Assembly: GCA_012931725.1 (NCBI GenBank)
Contig: CM022949.1
Coordinates: forward strand, 14,338,663-14,402,662
Direction of reading: 5' to 3'
Origin: Litsea cubeba
Taxonomy: Eukaryota > Streptophyta > Magnoliopsida > Laurales > Lauraceae
Length of the DNA: 64,000 bases
Notes under the pieces: generated by a model
Databases searched by the model: none
Told to the model about the DNA's origin: nothing
The model's input: only the letters and a program-made list of their open reading frames with translations
Program-made: the position numbers and the translations under genes
Shown here: positions 10,391 through 22,375 of the stretch, piece by piece
Numbering within the stretch: the first letter of the stretch is position 1
How the letters are laid out: each line of letters opens with the position of its first letter

Positions 10391-11739
10391 TCATGTCGTT
10401 TCCATAGGACTCCGATATTTTACATCTTCAATGCGCCGAACAGAATAAAAGAAAATGGAATAATTCTAGGTCCAGTCACTTCGCTTGTTACAACATAGGC
10501 TCCCCTTCTACCAAAAAAACAAAACATAGGCTCCCTGGGACCAAATCAGTAAGCCCATTTCATATGAAATATACACAACCAAGGCTGCGCGTTGGTATGG
10601 GCCGTATGGCACACATATCCAGGGATTAATCCGTACGTCCCCACCTTAATAGCATCACTCCTAATCAGTATTCAGTAGGCCAATTTAAGAAAAAGATCAT
10701 AAAACTTCCTGATGTGACAAATTAACTTTCCATAAAAATTGCTTGGATACAAACATGTCCTTAGAATTATTAAGCATTGACATGGAATCCACAGTGCAGA
10801 AGGCTAGTGGTGTGTTCTGATAAACTCAATCCTAACTACAAAACTGATTTTTTCAAAACACGTGTCCAGATGTTACCCATTTCTACTGTCGTTTTCACAA
10901 AGCCCCCCATCACGCATGCATTTTGGAATAAATCTGCTACTGTCCGACTCAACTCATCCATACACCTGTAACTTCATCTGCAATGGATACTATTGGGCTG
11001 CTCCATAGATGATGCCTCGGAAGGGCCACTGTAGCATGATCATGCGTTCAAGTGCGGCAAAGTGTACTAGTTTAATAATCAAGTATAAACATTAAAATTT
11101 AGAGATTTTAATTACATTGTTGTTGTCATTAGGTCATGTCCATGTGGGGAGAAGTTCTACTGCATATCCCATTCAGCTCTATGGGGGCCCAAGTGGGCCC
11201 ACCTTTCATCAATTCAGATACTGTGATGCTCTTCTTATCCCATTGGCTATTAATCACAAGCTGGAATTATCTAGTGGGGGCTGATTTTATTTTTTATGAA
11301 AAGTAGGCCTCACAAGTTATAGGTGCATTTAGCAAGCCCATTCGCTAATCAAGAGAAACTCGATCGAGGTGAGCCTACCATTCTTGGATTGGATTGATCG
11401 TTGCAGATAATTCAAAAGGTACGGTATTCAATACAAGATCAATATAAGCTTACTGTGCAAGACCACCGGCCAAGGTCTTCTCTGTGAAGTTTGGGTTCTA
11501 ATGATAAGATTAAGAAAGGTAGATTCTTCTTTGACTGAGATCGAAATAAAAATATGTCATATATATCTAGTGTCTACAATGCTCTTTTTTTCCCCTAATT
11601 CTTTGATGTTCTATATTTCCCCTTTCAATGATGGCCCAGCGGCATGTGATTTTTTATTTATTCTATTTGAATGGGTCGTCCTCTCTATTTTGTTTGTTAT
11701 TTTTAATTTTTTTAGAGTGCCTACTTGCTAGATGGTGCA
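10391..11739. repeat. Duplicated spacer upstream of gene A, no gene seen
   Basis: 10388-11100 matches 26867-27570 and partly 41107-41395 (shared landmarks CCACTACCTCATGTCGTT and GAAGGCTAGTGGTGTG). From about 11110 to 11739 the sequence is not recognised elsewhere in the window, and its frames are short and unconvincing. Confidence 0.7.
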
Positions 11740-12593
11740 TCTCTCTAATTTATATAGATTAAAGGAGATTGCTTGTTTAAATTTAGGTTTGCTTTTAATA
11801 AGCATATCCCAATTATTATTATTATATAATAATAGACAACAGGTGAGTTCGTGGGGGAGCGACAGGTGGGCGGCATGGACTTCCTTAATTGGAATGAGAC
11901 ACGTGGCGCATCCTCAAACGTTTTACAATCCTACATTCCGGAATTACCCTTCTAATATAATCTCATCACCTAAAATATTTTAATGCAAATTTAAAATATT
12001 CTTGTAATAAGATACTTATCCCTTTCCTAAAACATAGCAAAAAGTAATAACTTCTCTTTATTTTCAAGTCTTCTTTATTTCCAAACTCACAATTTACGGG
12101 GTCCAATTTTTTTTATACCAACACAATAAGAGCTTTTTTTTATACTAGAGCGCGGGCCACTTTCATAAGTTGTATTCTACTACTTTTTTCTCTTTATTTT
12201 CCTTTCAATATTTAGTAAGATTAATCTGTGAGGCCCATTATGGATATTTTTCTCCTTATTTTTCTTTGGATATTTGGCAGGATTAATTAATCTATGGGGC
12301 CTATTGTGGAAGCCAATTAATTCCAAAATCCACATTTAATTCTGAAATGACACTCAATTTATGGCTAAACACAAATATAATCAAATCAATGTCCTAAAAT
12401 CTTTACTATTTACTTGATCTTTTCCTAAATATTTCCAACGACATGAAATTTCTCTAATGAGTTTTCATCTTTATTATGAATTATATATTAATATTCATTT
12501 ATAATTTATTTAAATATTTAGATATATTTCTAATTAGAGATTCTAATAATTTCTTAATTACGGTCTGCGTTGGGCGCAGGCCTATTGCACTAG
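11740..12593 (+). mobile_element. Non-autonomous Helitron 1
   Basis: The 5' end TCTCTCTAATTTATATAG follows an A. The 3' end has a hairpin with stem GTCTGCG/CGCAGGC, then CTATTGCACTAG, then T. A TC start, a hairpin shortly before a CTAG end and insertion between A and T are the marks of Helitrons. The length is 854 bp, with no Rep/helicase gene. A subterminal stretch (GTGGCGCA.CCTCAAA) is shared with Helitron 2, so they are relatives. The 5' end is less certain than the 3' end. Confidence 0.65.
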
Positions 12594-12601
12594 TTATATT
12601 A

Positions 12602-13458
12602 TCTATATTACTAAAGGGATGTATACACTTCCTCACATAAAGACATGTGGCGCAACCTCAAATTTTTTGCAATGTTATTTTCGGAGTTGCCCTTATCCTT
12701 AAAATCTCTATATCTATTACACACTCAAATACCTAAAATCTCTCCATCAAGAATCATCTTCCACTCAAAAGCCTAAAATCTCTCCATGAGATCCCTAAAT
12801 AAGCCAACACACCAGATGTGCTAAATTTATATCAATCAATTCATGGGTCCCGGCTCGCATCATTTGATTTTATGGACGGTTAGAATAAAAATGGTGAACC
12901 TCATTCATCGGGGTCCCACTTAAAAATATTTATTCAATTTGTTAGGTCTATGATCATTTGATCCTTTGATCTTTCTTAATCAATTTATGGGTCCCATCCC
13001 GCATAATATGATTTTATGGACAGTTAGAATAGAGATGGTTAAAATAGAGATGGTGGACCCCATTCATTTGGGGGGTTTCACTTAAATAGGTTAGGTTAAG
13101 TCAATTTGTGAGGTCTATGATCATTTGATCCTTTGACCTTTATCAAGTAATTCATGGGTCTCAGCCCGCGTCATATGGTTTTATGAACGGCTAGAATATA
13201 GATGGTGGACTCCATTCATCTTTAGGGTCCCACTTAAATAAATTATTGTTGTTATTATTATTTTTATGTTGGCTTTATCTTTGTAATAGTTTATTGTTGA
13301 TGTTGACCAGTTGTATTTATGATTCAAGATGTGTTGACTGTTTTTATATAAATATGCATGAATATATGCTCATATGTTTATAATTAATTTTGATATCTCA
13401 TAAATTCAAAATGTAATAACTTACTTTTTTCCCCGGGCTAAGTACGGGGCGTTGCTAA
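12602..13458 (+). mobile_element. Non-autonomous Helitron 2
   Basis: It starts TCTATATTACTAAAGGG after an A. It ends with the hairpin CCCCGGGCTAAGTACGGGG, then CGTTGCTAA, then T. The length is 857 bp. Inside are three direct copies, about 145-166 bp apart, of a unit starting near 12841, 12986 and 13152 (CATGGGTCCC..CCGC, then GATTTTATGGAC). No coding capacity. It sits 8 bases after the end of Helitron 1. Confidence 0.7.
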
Positions 13459-14019
13459 TTATACAGACATATGACCCTACGTTTGGCCTACCATAAATTA
13501 CACTTCTGTGGGTCCACATGGACTCATAATTAAGAAATATATACATCGATCCAAGGTGTGCCAATTATTACTGGGATCAAATAACACTAGCATGTGGTTT
13601 TAAAGTCTCATAATTTATGGCTTTCAAAGTTAAGATGTTTATTTTTTTTTTTTTAATAATCTAGAGCTAAAAAACAGTTTGATAAGTTCTAAAATGGTAT
13701 TGGTGCTACTTCAAAGGGGTAGAGAAGAAATTTGTGCGGAGGGATTGAAATGACCATTGGCCTAGCACACTTTTATGATTTTCTTTGTTAACAAGAGATT
13801 ATATTATTTGGTGTGATGTATTTTTCTTGCATAAAAGAAAAAAATGAATAATTTTTCCTTAATAGAGAGGACTTTGATTTTCTATGAAAATACAAAATTC
13901 CATTCTCATGAGGAAATAAAAATCAGCATAAACTAGAATCCTCTTGTTGCACAAACAAGTCCAAATGGGGTGGCTTTGTTTTATTGGGCTTTGAAATTAT
14001 CAATGGGTAACAAAAACTT
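13459..14019. other. Spacer between Helitron ends, no gene seen
   Basis: AT-rich unique sequence with a poly-T run near 13640. No convincing coding frame or repeat. Confidence 0.6.
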
Positions 14020-14269
14020 GTTTAGTAATTATTGTTGTTATTATTATTTTTATGTTGTTGTTGAATGTATTCTTTTTTAGCTTTATCTTTGTAATAATTT
14101 ATTATTGATGTTGACCACTTATATTTGTGATTGAAGATGTGTTGACTGTTTTTATATAAATATGCATGAATATATGTTTATATGTTTATCATTAATTTTG
14201 ATATCTCATGAATTTAGAATATAACATCTTACTTTTTGCCCCGGGCTAAGCACGGGGCTTTGTTGCTAG
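14020..14269 (+). mobile_element. Truncated Helitron, 3' end only
   Basis: This closely matches the last 220 bases of Helitron 2 (shared GATGTGTTGACTGTTTTTAT and TAAATATGCATGAATATATG). It ends in the hairpin GCCCCGGGCTAAGCACGGGGC, then TTTGTTGCTAG, then T. No matching 5' end was found upstream, so either the 5' part is lost or the element uses a different start. Confidence 0.6.
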
Positions 14270-14600
14270 TTTATATACATATTAATCAGAGGGTAGAGGA
14301 AATAAGGAAGGGATGGTGTTTGATCAAATAATTCTAATTCTTGACTTTGGGGCCTTAAAGTTTTGATGATTTTTGTTTTTTCAGATTTTTTTAAAAAAAT
14401 TTTTGTGGTGTAGAAAGCTATATGGTCAGGAAAAAGAAAAGATCCCTTCACTATATCTCCACCTATAAGCCAATGCATTAGATGTGGTTCTCCATTTCAA
14501 ACCTTTACATTAAGATTCTTAACTATTAAAAAAAAAACCATTCAATAATTCCAGTCCACATAGCAAGTTTCAGAATAAGTAGGCAACACAAAACAAAGTA
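14270..14600. other. Spacer downstream of gene B, no gene seen
   Basis: Short AT-rich stretch. From about 14560 (GAATAAGTAGGCAACACAAA) it joins the 3' flank shared by the small-gene family. Confidence 0.6.
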
Positions 14601-14759
14601 CTCGTATTTATTTATTTATTTCACGGACTACCGACCCTGAAGCAGAACGAGTACATTACAGAAACATAAAACATAAGACCAAGCAAGCATACAGGGAGAA
14701 GAATAGGATAAGATAGAAGGTGACATCCCCCTTCTCATCCTACCCAACACCGATTTTCT

Positions 14760-15326
14760 TCATTTAGCCCCCCAGATATTGCCACCACTCACACCCTGGA
14801 ATTGAGTGTCGGCAGTGTTGCCCCTGTTATCGAAGTTGTTTGTCGAACTGGATTTGGGTGCGTTGTAAACATTTCCCATGTCCTTCATTGTACCGGTGTT
14901 GGTTAGTTGGTTATTATTTGTGCCCAGACCAGGTGAGATGTTGTTGTCTCCGGTTTTGATGTTCTGCCATTAAAAGATGGAAAAAGAAGAAAGAAAGATG
15001 GTTAGAAACTTCAAATTTAAGTGGTTAAACTTACAGCAGGTTAAACCGGAAGCTTGAAAGTGTCCCACTGCCACAAAATTTTGGCCCAGCTGCTTATTAG
15101 ACAGCTGTTACAGAACAAATAAATCTAATCGGAACGTTAGTCAAATCACAAATCAATTTATTTTGCTGTACCAATGATGAATGAGTTCCTTCTGACCAAA
15201 AATTTTGTGAGCAGTGTTAGGACAGTGTGTTTGGATGTGGGAAATTGGGGGACACTAAATCCAAACACCCCCCTTTAATTAATTAAGTGTAAAGAGAAAC
15301 TTCTGATTAATAAGGGAGAGTACCAT
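14760..15326 (-). CDS. Small Asn/Gly-rich protein gene, copy B (type 2)
   Basis: Minus strand: exon 1 ends with ATG at 15326-15324, the intron is 15323-14964 (GTACTC..GGCAG, 360 bp), and exon 2 is 14963-14760. The product is 68 residues beginning MNIKTGDNNISPG and ending VSGGNIWGAK. The core TNNFDNRGNTADTQFQGV matches the type 1 copies, while the first half differs. The coding exon has no suitable start codon of its own, so an ATG-to-stop search misses it. TATATAAAG lies at about 15423-15431 and AATAAATAAATAAA near 14606-14622. This is the most complete type 2 copy. Function unknown. The rest of exon 1 is 5' leader. Confidence 0.6.
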
Positions 15327-15421
15327 GGCTGCAGGAGATTAAAAGTGACTAGGAGTTGATGAAGGTAGTAGGATCAAGAAGATGGAGACTCGGCTTGATG
15401 ATCCCATATGAACTCTCAATC

Positions 15422-15504
15422 CACTTTATATAGATGAAGCCGGGGATGGTCCTGCTAGAATTGAAATTGACTTTGGGTCCCACTTGCTCTGCCCACTCGT
15501 GCCG
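15422..15504 (-). promoter_or_regulatory. Core promoter of gene B
   Basis: Minus strand: GGCACGAGTGGGCA, then GTGGGACCCAAAGTCAATTT, then CCATCCCCGGCTTC, then TATATAAAG. The two upstream boxes recur before gene D. The CCATCCCCGGCTTC box is common to all promoters of the family. Confidence 0.6.
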
Positions 15505-16370
15505 CCCCCATGTGATGACTGGGATATCTCACTTCTTCCATACACGACAAAATGGAATAAATTAAAACTGCTAGAATACCAGCTCCTGTTAATTCACTTG
15601 TCCTCTCCCCCACATGCCTTCTATAACATTTTTTAAATTTGTTTTGCTTTTGTGAAGGCATGGCAGTGATTAGTAAGCCCCACTGTATAAAAACAATGAG
15701 CACCTGTAACTAAAGGCTTAAGATCAAATGAGGGTTGATAAGGTCACTTTTGGCAATGAAGTCGTCCTCAGGGATTTTTCACAGATGATGTAGTCCTAAA
15801 AATTCCACATGGCAGTGGTAGATCCTTGAGGACTTGGGCAGCGAAAATTTTCATTATCAAGGAATTTTAGGTATAACCCTATAAGACTTGGATATCCTCA
15901 TTTTTTATGAATTTACACACCATATGAATGTTTATTTGCCGTAAACATCAGTATGCATTGATATCAATGTGAAATTCTCAACTATACAAATCCTAGTGGA
16001 GAAGTCCATGTTGCAGATTTCTAAAAGATTCCTCATCTATTACCGAACGTATCCAGACATTCCAATCTTTCTAATGATGCAGCTATGGAAGCTTTTTCCC
16101 TCTTAGGCTTAGGCCTGTAAATAAACATCCTATGAGGGGGGTGCATTTCCACATAAAATTGGACCCCTTTATTTACTCTATTTCCTTTTTAATACTAGTT
16201 TTCAAAAAGAAATCTTCAGTCGCATCAAACAACATTAGCACCAATTCATCTAGGAAAAAGAATTTGCACCAAACATGAGTTTCTAACTTCTGTGGAAAAA
16301 CTTTTTCGAACTATGTAAAAATTATAGAATTTGCTGATGTGACAATTTTATCATTTCATAGAAATTGATT
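15505..16370. other. Spacer upstream of gene B, no gene seen
   Basis: Not recognised elsewhere in the window. Frames are short and of ordinary composition. Confidence 0.6.
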
Positions 16371-18338
16371 GTATACAAACACGCCCTTAAAATTATTAAG
16401 CATTGACATGGAATCCAGTGGAGAAGGCTAGTGGTGTGCTCTGATAAACCCAATCCAAACTACAAAACCGATTTTTTCATATTCCGTTTAGATAATACAA
16501 ATACAAAACACGTATCGAGATGTTATGCATTTCTACTTTTACTGTCGTTTTTAATTGGCCCCCCATCACGCATGCGTTTTGGAATAAATCACCACTGCCC
16601 GACTCATCTCATCCATACATACACATGCAACTTCATCACCATCTTAAACATCATGTTCTTGCTCTATTTTTTAAATTACTTGGACGAAGGATATTGTGAG
16701 TGATTCCAACCACAATCAGATTTGCAACTTATTGAAGTTTGTGATTCATATAATCTATGGGTAGGATTCGGCAGATGAGGCCTGGGGGGAACCCACTGTA
16801 GATGATCATATGATCAAGTGCGACAAAGTGTACAAGTTTAATAATCACGTATAAACATTAGAACTTAAGCGATTTTAATATCCCAAAAAGGAGAACATTT
16901 TGGGCTTTTTTTTAAGGTATAGGTAATACATAGAAGGATCAGAGAAAATTTATAAATATGACGACAGATGGGATTTCTCCTTCTAGATAGTACAATACGG
17001 TCAAAAGCTAGATAAAAAATGTAGAATGATGGACAAAGATAAGTGTTCTTTCTGCCAAGCACACTAATAATTGAGTGCTGTTGGCACCTCATTTTCACAC
17101 GTGTGTCCGAGGATCAAATTCTGGGCCGTGGGGTTGATGGTATCACTCTTCGCCCGTGGCCCAACTTGCTCATTATGTGACATTATTTGCATCATCATTC
17201 GCAAGCCATGGGCCCACATTGCAAATGCAGATTCTCATCCAATGATCATGATTTTTCATCTTAGCTAGTAGTAGTAGGACTCACCACTTTCATTATTTGG
17301 AATTGACAGGGAATATATTGGCTAAGGATAAGAGTTGAATGCTGTCCAAAACGCATGAGACGATATTCCGATTCCCATAAGGCCAATTCATCTCAGCCAT
17401 CCATGTGTCCCGCCTGTGATATTGGTATCACTATCATAAAAAATTGTTAGGTCTGTTTCCTAATGAGCCAAAGCCAATAACTTCATTGCCCCCACCGCAT
17501 TTGAGAACAAAGAGTTGTCCAAATGGCTTAGATTTTATTTCATTTCTCATCTAAGTTCAGGATTTTGGATACTGTATTTCTCCTGTAGAATTATACTTCT
17601 TTCACCCAAATGACTTGAGGTCTCTCAAGGGTCCAATAGTCATTGGCTGAATAGCTGGTTACAACATGACATGACTGAATATTTGAAATTATCTAATACA
17701 CGACGAAAAGTCTTTGTAGTTGAGTTATTACACTATTAAGTTTAAGACTTTTCATAAAGCGCATTTTTCAGCTGCATGCATGACATTTGGCAGTGGACTA
17801 TGCATGATTCTCACTTCCTTCCATCCTCTAAATAGTTAACGTAAGTAAAACGCAATCAACCACAACAGCGAGGCACACAATTTTTTTTTATGTAAAAATT
17901 GTATTCGGAAAAAATCACGGATCTTTTCGTCTAGACTGTGGACAACCAAGTACCATATAAAATAAAGGTTATAAAGACTCACAGAACCTTTTATAGTTAC
18001 AACTCAACTTAAAGACTGGGATGGCCTTGCCGACGACTCGCCGTGCACCTTCGCCGTGATTGAAATGCAAACCACATTCATGCATCTCAAAATGCTTCAA
18101 CGAGCAAGAAGAACTGAATCTGCTTCAGCGCAGGACTCTTGCACAGCGACTCGGCACATACTCACAAATGATCTTTCAAGGAATTCTCGATTCTTTGGAT
18201 GAAAGAGAGGACAGCGTCAGTTCTATGGTTGTTAGGATCGTGCAAGGGTTTCTCAATTTGTATATGGCACATATAGACAATGGAGAGAAAATAGGAATAA
18301 GTCTCCAATTCTCGCAAAAAAGATTTGCGAAGGTCGCT
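16370..18338. repeat. Duplicated intergenic segment (copy 1)
   Basis: 16370-16700 matches 27240-27480. 16890-17450 matches 50645-51190 and partly 27570-27830. 17640-18338 matches 51590-52503 plus 62557-62771. This copy lacks the MITE and the CACTA element present in the 50-63 kb copy and so shows both empty sites (near 17954-17965 and 18147-18157). A coding-like stretch at about 18009-18200 is discussed in the findings. No gene is called. Confidence 0.75.
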
Positions 18339-19195
18339 TGGAACGCCCCAATTACGAATACAAAGTTTACCGCCAAGGTATCTGAATCCGACTGGAAACT
18401 TTTAGGATCATAGGTCTGCAGTGAGGTGCGATTTAAAATTTTTTAACAACATTTATAACAACAGTTAAATGAGGAAGCAAATAGAAAATAGTGGAAGCAA
18501 TATATCATGTAAGCGATGAGGTTTATGTTTCATAAAGCTAGTAAAGGCATAGCATTAGTCCATCTAGTCTCAAAGTGGAAATATAGTATGGATACGTATC
18601 TAGATAAATGTCCCTCAGTCTCACCACAAATGATACTCAGAAAACCCCAAAATAATATCAATTGATCCTCATGATAAGCTCTCTGTCCTCCGGTGCCACC
18701 TCTAGGTCATCCGGGCCCCAGCCCCGTACTCATCTACCGCTGGCGCCTCGAAGAACGCCTCACCCTCAGGGATGGGTCGGCAATGATACTTAAGCACCAA
18801 ATATGATGGGTTAGATCCAAAGAATCTGATAGCACGGTATATAAAGTAACATAGTATGGATGCATCAAAAGGGAATAAGGACAGTAATATGATTAATTTA
18901 GTAACAAATGTAAAATAGTAGGCAATCGTGCACAATGTATATTAATAAAGATCAATATAAAGCAAGCATGCTAAATGACCATCTAATCTATGAGGAACAT
19001 TTACACAGGCCGGCACCGTGGGAAATTAAGCTTCGGCCATTCCATAATACGTTCAAATTGCGGTGGGGAAACGCACAGGACAATAGCCCGGTCATTACCT
19101 AATTTACAGGAATTTGCACGCCACATAATAGTATCGCACGATGTCGTGTGAGACCTTAGTGGCGTACGTTCACCTCTATTGCTTATTATGATTTT
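18339..19195 (-). mobile_element. Tekay/Del-like LTR fragment
   Basis: It begins TGGAACGCCCCAATT, matching TGTAACGCCCCAATT at 62772, in the same surrounding sequence (GCGAAGGTCGCT). Both copies therefore descend from one insertion that was later duplicated. The right end breaks off where block 2 begins (CTTATTCTGAGACTATTGG). It carries the minus-strand peptide frame IPEGEAFFEAPAVDEYG, here shifted by a small insertion after DEYG and then stopped. Confidence 0.65.
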
Positions 19196-20378
19196 ACTTA
19201 TTCTGAGACTATTGGCTCACTATTTTGGGACTCATTTTTGGAGAATTCAACAGGCTCCATGCACTAATACCAATTGTATGGTATGAATCTACATAAAAGA
19301 AAGTGGATTTCATTAGGGCTAACACGCTAGATTGATCTTTCGATTCCACACATGATATAAATAATATATGTATATAAAGGTTAGAGCCTTATGTTAGAGA
19401 TTTCCTATGTGTGCTATATTTATTTAATGTGCATCTTAATATAAATACATGTAAGTAAAGGTCCCAATGGTGCGCTATCTTAAACTCATGGTTTATCATA
19501 ATTAGAAACAATCAGGAGGCCCAAAGAGAAGATAGAAGAGAGAAAAGGAGAGGAGAAAATATAAGAAAGCAGGGTTGTAAGTTCATAGTAAGGTTAGGGC
19601 CTCACAAGTCAACTGCGCCCTCTCACATGTAAATGAAGATGCATAAATATGAAAAGTAGTCCAAAAATAATAAATGTGGGTGAACTAGGATTATGAGTTG
19701 GACTCCAAGATATATACCATGTGGGCTAGAATTCTGATTTTTCTATCTTTCATTTTAGATGTGCCGGCTTGTGGGCTGTTTAATATCCTGTTTTTGGCTT
19801 TCTTCCATTTGTTTTTAACTACTGTAGATGGTCATATTGCCTTGTCATACATTGTAATCTCACACTTGTATAGCTTTGAGCCATTGAGTTGAGAGTAATT
19901 CATTTTGTATAGTGAGTCTCCCTGCTCTATTTTGAGAGTTTGTTAATACAATTGTTCTTTGTTTTTCAAAAAAGAAGAGACATTTTCCATTGTTCTTCTT
20001 GCTCTTGCTCGTCTTCATTTCTTCTTTCTATGTAAAGGTAGATTGTGGTTTTAAGAAATTAGTTAAGGTCATATACTGCAAGTCAACCTTAACCTGGCAA
20101 TTTTATTTTTTATTGTGGGTCAAATTTACCCGACCCATCATTCACTTGTAGATGCAAGCCATATATAAATCGGATTAGTGGTTCATCCCTACTTACTATG
20201 AATCTCCCTCTATTTCTCTTAGAGGCCTTGCAGTTGATCCATGAATTTGATGTGGCTCACCATTCAAAACCTTCAGATTCAGAAACTTAAAATGCAGACG
20301 CGCACATAATATAATTCTAGTCCACATAGTAGGTCTCAGAATGAGTAGGCAACACAAAACAAAGGACCCAATTTTATG
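19196..20378. repeat. Duplicated block spacer (block 2)
   Basis: An uninterrupted copy of the spacer found at 3540-4058 plus 8891-9529 and at 38900-40200. It preserves the intact target of the gypsy insertion at 19710-19720. No gene seen. Confidence 0.8.
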
Positions 20379-20508
20379 TATTTATTTATTTATTTCAGGG
20401 AATACAGACCCTGAGGCAGAACGAGTCCATTACATTAACATACTGGAAGACTAGAATAGGTCAGAATGAAAGGTGACGCCACCTTCTCCTCCATCCAATT
20501 CTCTGTCT

Positions 20509-21049
20509 TCACGCATGGTTAATATGGAAGGTGCCACCGTTCACACCCTGGATTTGCTTATCAGCACGGTTTCCGTCATTATTGAAGTTGTTTGTTGGAC
20601 CGGTGCTGGACCCCATATTAAGATCGCCCTTGTTGGCGATTTTGCCAACCCCCTGGATTTGAGGATTGTTCTGGCCCCCACCTGTCTGAGTGTATTTGTT
20701 GTAAGATTGGTCGTTCTGTCAATAAAACAGAAAAGAAGAAAGAAAGATGGTTAGAAGCTTCACAATTGAGTGGTTAAACTTAAACAGGTTAAACCCCACT
20801 TGAAAGTGTCCCCACTGCCACATAATTTCAGCCCAGATGCTGATTATTAGACAGAACAATTCAATCTAAATATCGACCATTACTCAAATCATTTGAATGA
20901 GCCTGTTTTCCTGGGAAAAAAAAGTTGATCAAACTAGCCGAAATTTTGTTTGCACTGTTAAAAGGGAGTATGTTTGGAATGTGGAAGGAAAGTGTCCGAA
21001 TGCCCTTTAATAAGTAGAAAGTGAAGCTTCATATTAAGGAGAGTACCAT
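20509..21049 (-). CDS. Small Asn/Gly-rich protein gene, copy C (type 1)
   Basis: Minus strand: ATG 21049-21047, intron 21046-20716 (GTACTC..GACAG, 331 bp), exon 2 20715-20509. The product is 69 residues beginning MNDQSYNKYTQTGGG. The end differs from A and E (VNGGTFHINHA) because a stop codon used in those copies is absent. AATAAATAAATAAA lies near 20380-20396. The TATA box is changed to TACATAAA (about 21150-21157), and a copia element sits some 40 bases further upstream, so expression may be altered or lost. The frame itself is intact. Function unknown. Confidence 0.55.
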
Positions 21050-21148
21050 GGCTGCAGAAGATGAAAGTAAGATAGAGTTGAAGGTATATAGGATCAATAA
21101 GAAGTTGGAGATTGGCCTTGATGATGATCCCACATGCACTCCATCCCA

Positions 21149-21193
21149 CTTTATGTAGAAGCCGGGGATGGAGTTGAAATTGGTGGGTGCCAC
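21149..21193 (-). promoter_or_regulatory. Truncated promoter of gene C, abutting the copia LTR
   Basis: Minus strand: GTGGCACCCACCAATTTCAA, CCATCCCCGGCTTC, then a weakened TACATAAA. The copia target duplication GCCAC (GTGGC on this strand) restores the first box on the gene side, so everything from that box to the start codon survives. All sequence further upstream now lies beyond a 5.7-kb element. Confidence 0.6.
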
Positions 21194-21570
21194 TGTTGGA
21201 TTTGGCTCAAAAGGTCCATTGGACCTTGATGGATAGTTTACTTAGGGCTTAAGTAAACTAGGGCAAAGTTCTTATATATACTCTCTAGGGTTATTCTTTG
21301 TAAGATACATCACATAAAGCAAGGGAGAACAAGAGAGCATTGTAAGGGGAGAGATTGTGAGAGCAAGATTGAGATCTATTGGGGGAGAGAGTAGGCTAAG
21401 TGTTAGAGGTATATCCTTGTAACGAGTTGCCCAATTTCCTGCATAGTGAAATCGAGCGGAACGCTCATAGTCCCGTGGACGTAGGTAATTGCCGAACCAC
21501 GTAAATCTCTTTTGTCTTGTGTGCTTTGTGATTGATTGACACGTGCTTTACCCTAGATTATTTCCTAACA
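21194..21570 (+). repeat. 5' LTR of the Tork-like copia element
   Basis: TGTTGGATTTGGCTC to TTTCCTAACA, 377 bp. A likely TATA region is TTATATATACTC near 21273-21284. Confidence 0.95.
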
Positions 21571-22375
21571 ATTGGCCCATCGTCGGAACCGGAAGAGAGG
21601 CCACACACTCACAGGATTTCCGGGCCACACGCATCGGCGCCAGCACCCTCGAGTTTGCTCGGATCTCCATTGTACCTCGCCAGAGAAGACAAGGCCGTGC
21701 TCCGTCATCGCTCATCGCTGCATACACCTCGCCGGAGAAACGAACCCAGAAGAATTGTCAGTTCCTAGGTTCCGTTTGCAGAACAGAGACCGGAACAGAT
21801 ACTGTTGCAACCTGTTTCTGGTCGCGTCTCACGTCGCCGGACAGCATCTCAGGCGGCCATCTCCATCGGAGAAGAAGAACAGGCAGCAGCGGTTTTGCGC
21901 GCAGGTTCTGGTTACAGAAACCAGAACCAGTCAGATTAAGAGGAAGAAGACAGACCCAGTTTTCGGGTCAGTTTGCAGGTCAGGTTGACCTGACCCGTGC
22001 GCCAGAAGCCCAGCACAGCAGGACAGTTTCGTGGGTCAAGTTCCAGTCCAGGTCAGTTCTGACCTGGCCCAGCTCGCGCACAGGAAGCCCAGCGAGACAG
22101 TCGGGTCAGTTTCCAGGCCCAGATCCAGTTCGGGTCAGTTCTGACCCGTCCGCAGGAGAAGCCCAGCGCAGCAGCCGCAGGAGCTGACGTCATCTGGACG
22201 CCAGCAACACAGTCAAACATACAGTTTGACTAAATCAACGGTCAGATTTCATTCTCAGTTTTCGGAGCCATCCGGACTCCGATTTGAGCTCCGTTTCTTC
22301 CTACAGATTCGCGTCGACGAGATCTACGAAGTTAACGGAACGGATTGACCGTTTGACGAGCAAATTTCAGACATA
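21571..22375 (+). other. Untranslated leader of the copia element
   Basis: GC-richer than its surroundings. Open frames cross the LTR junction and reach about 214 codons, but the composition (Arg/Ser/Thr/Gln-rich) and lack of any family likeness make coding unlikely. Gag starts at the ATG at 22376. Confidence 0.7.

Noticed and set aside
18060..18413. 117-codon frame next to the LTR
   Set aside because: Runs across the LTR junction and is not kept in the second copy of the segment; the other frame at 18009-18200 is better conserved.
21543..22187. 214-codon frame in the copia leader
   Set aside because: Starts inside the LTR, out of context for gag, with no recognised domain.
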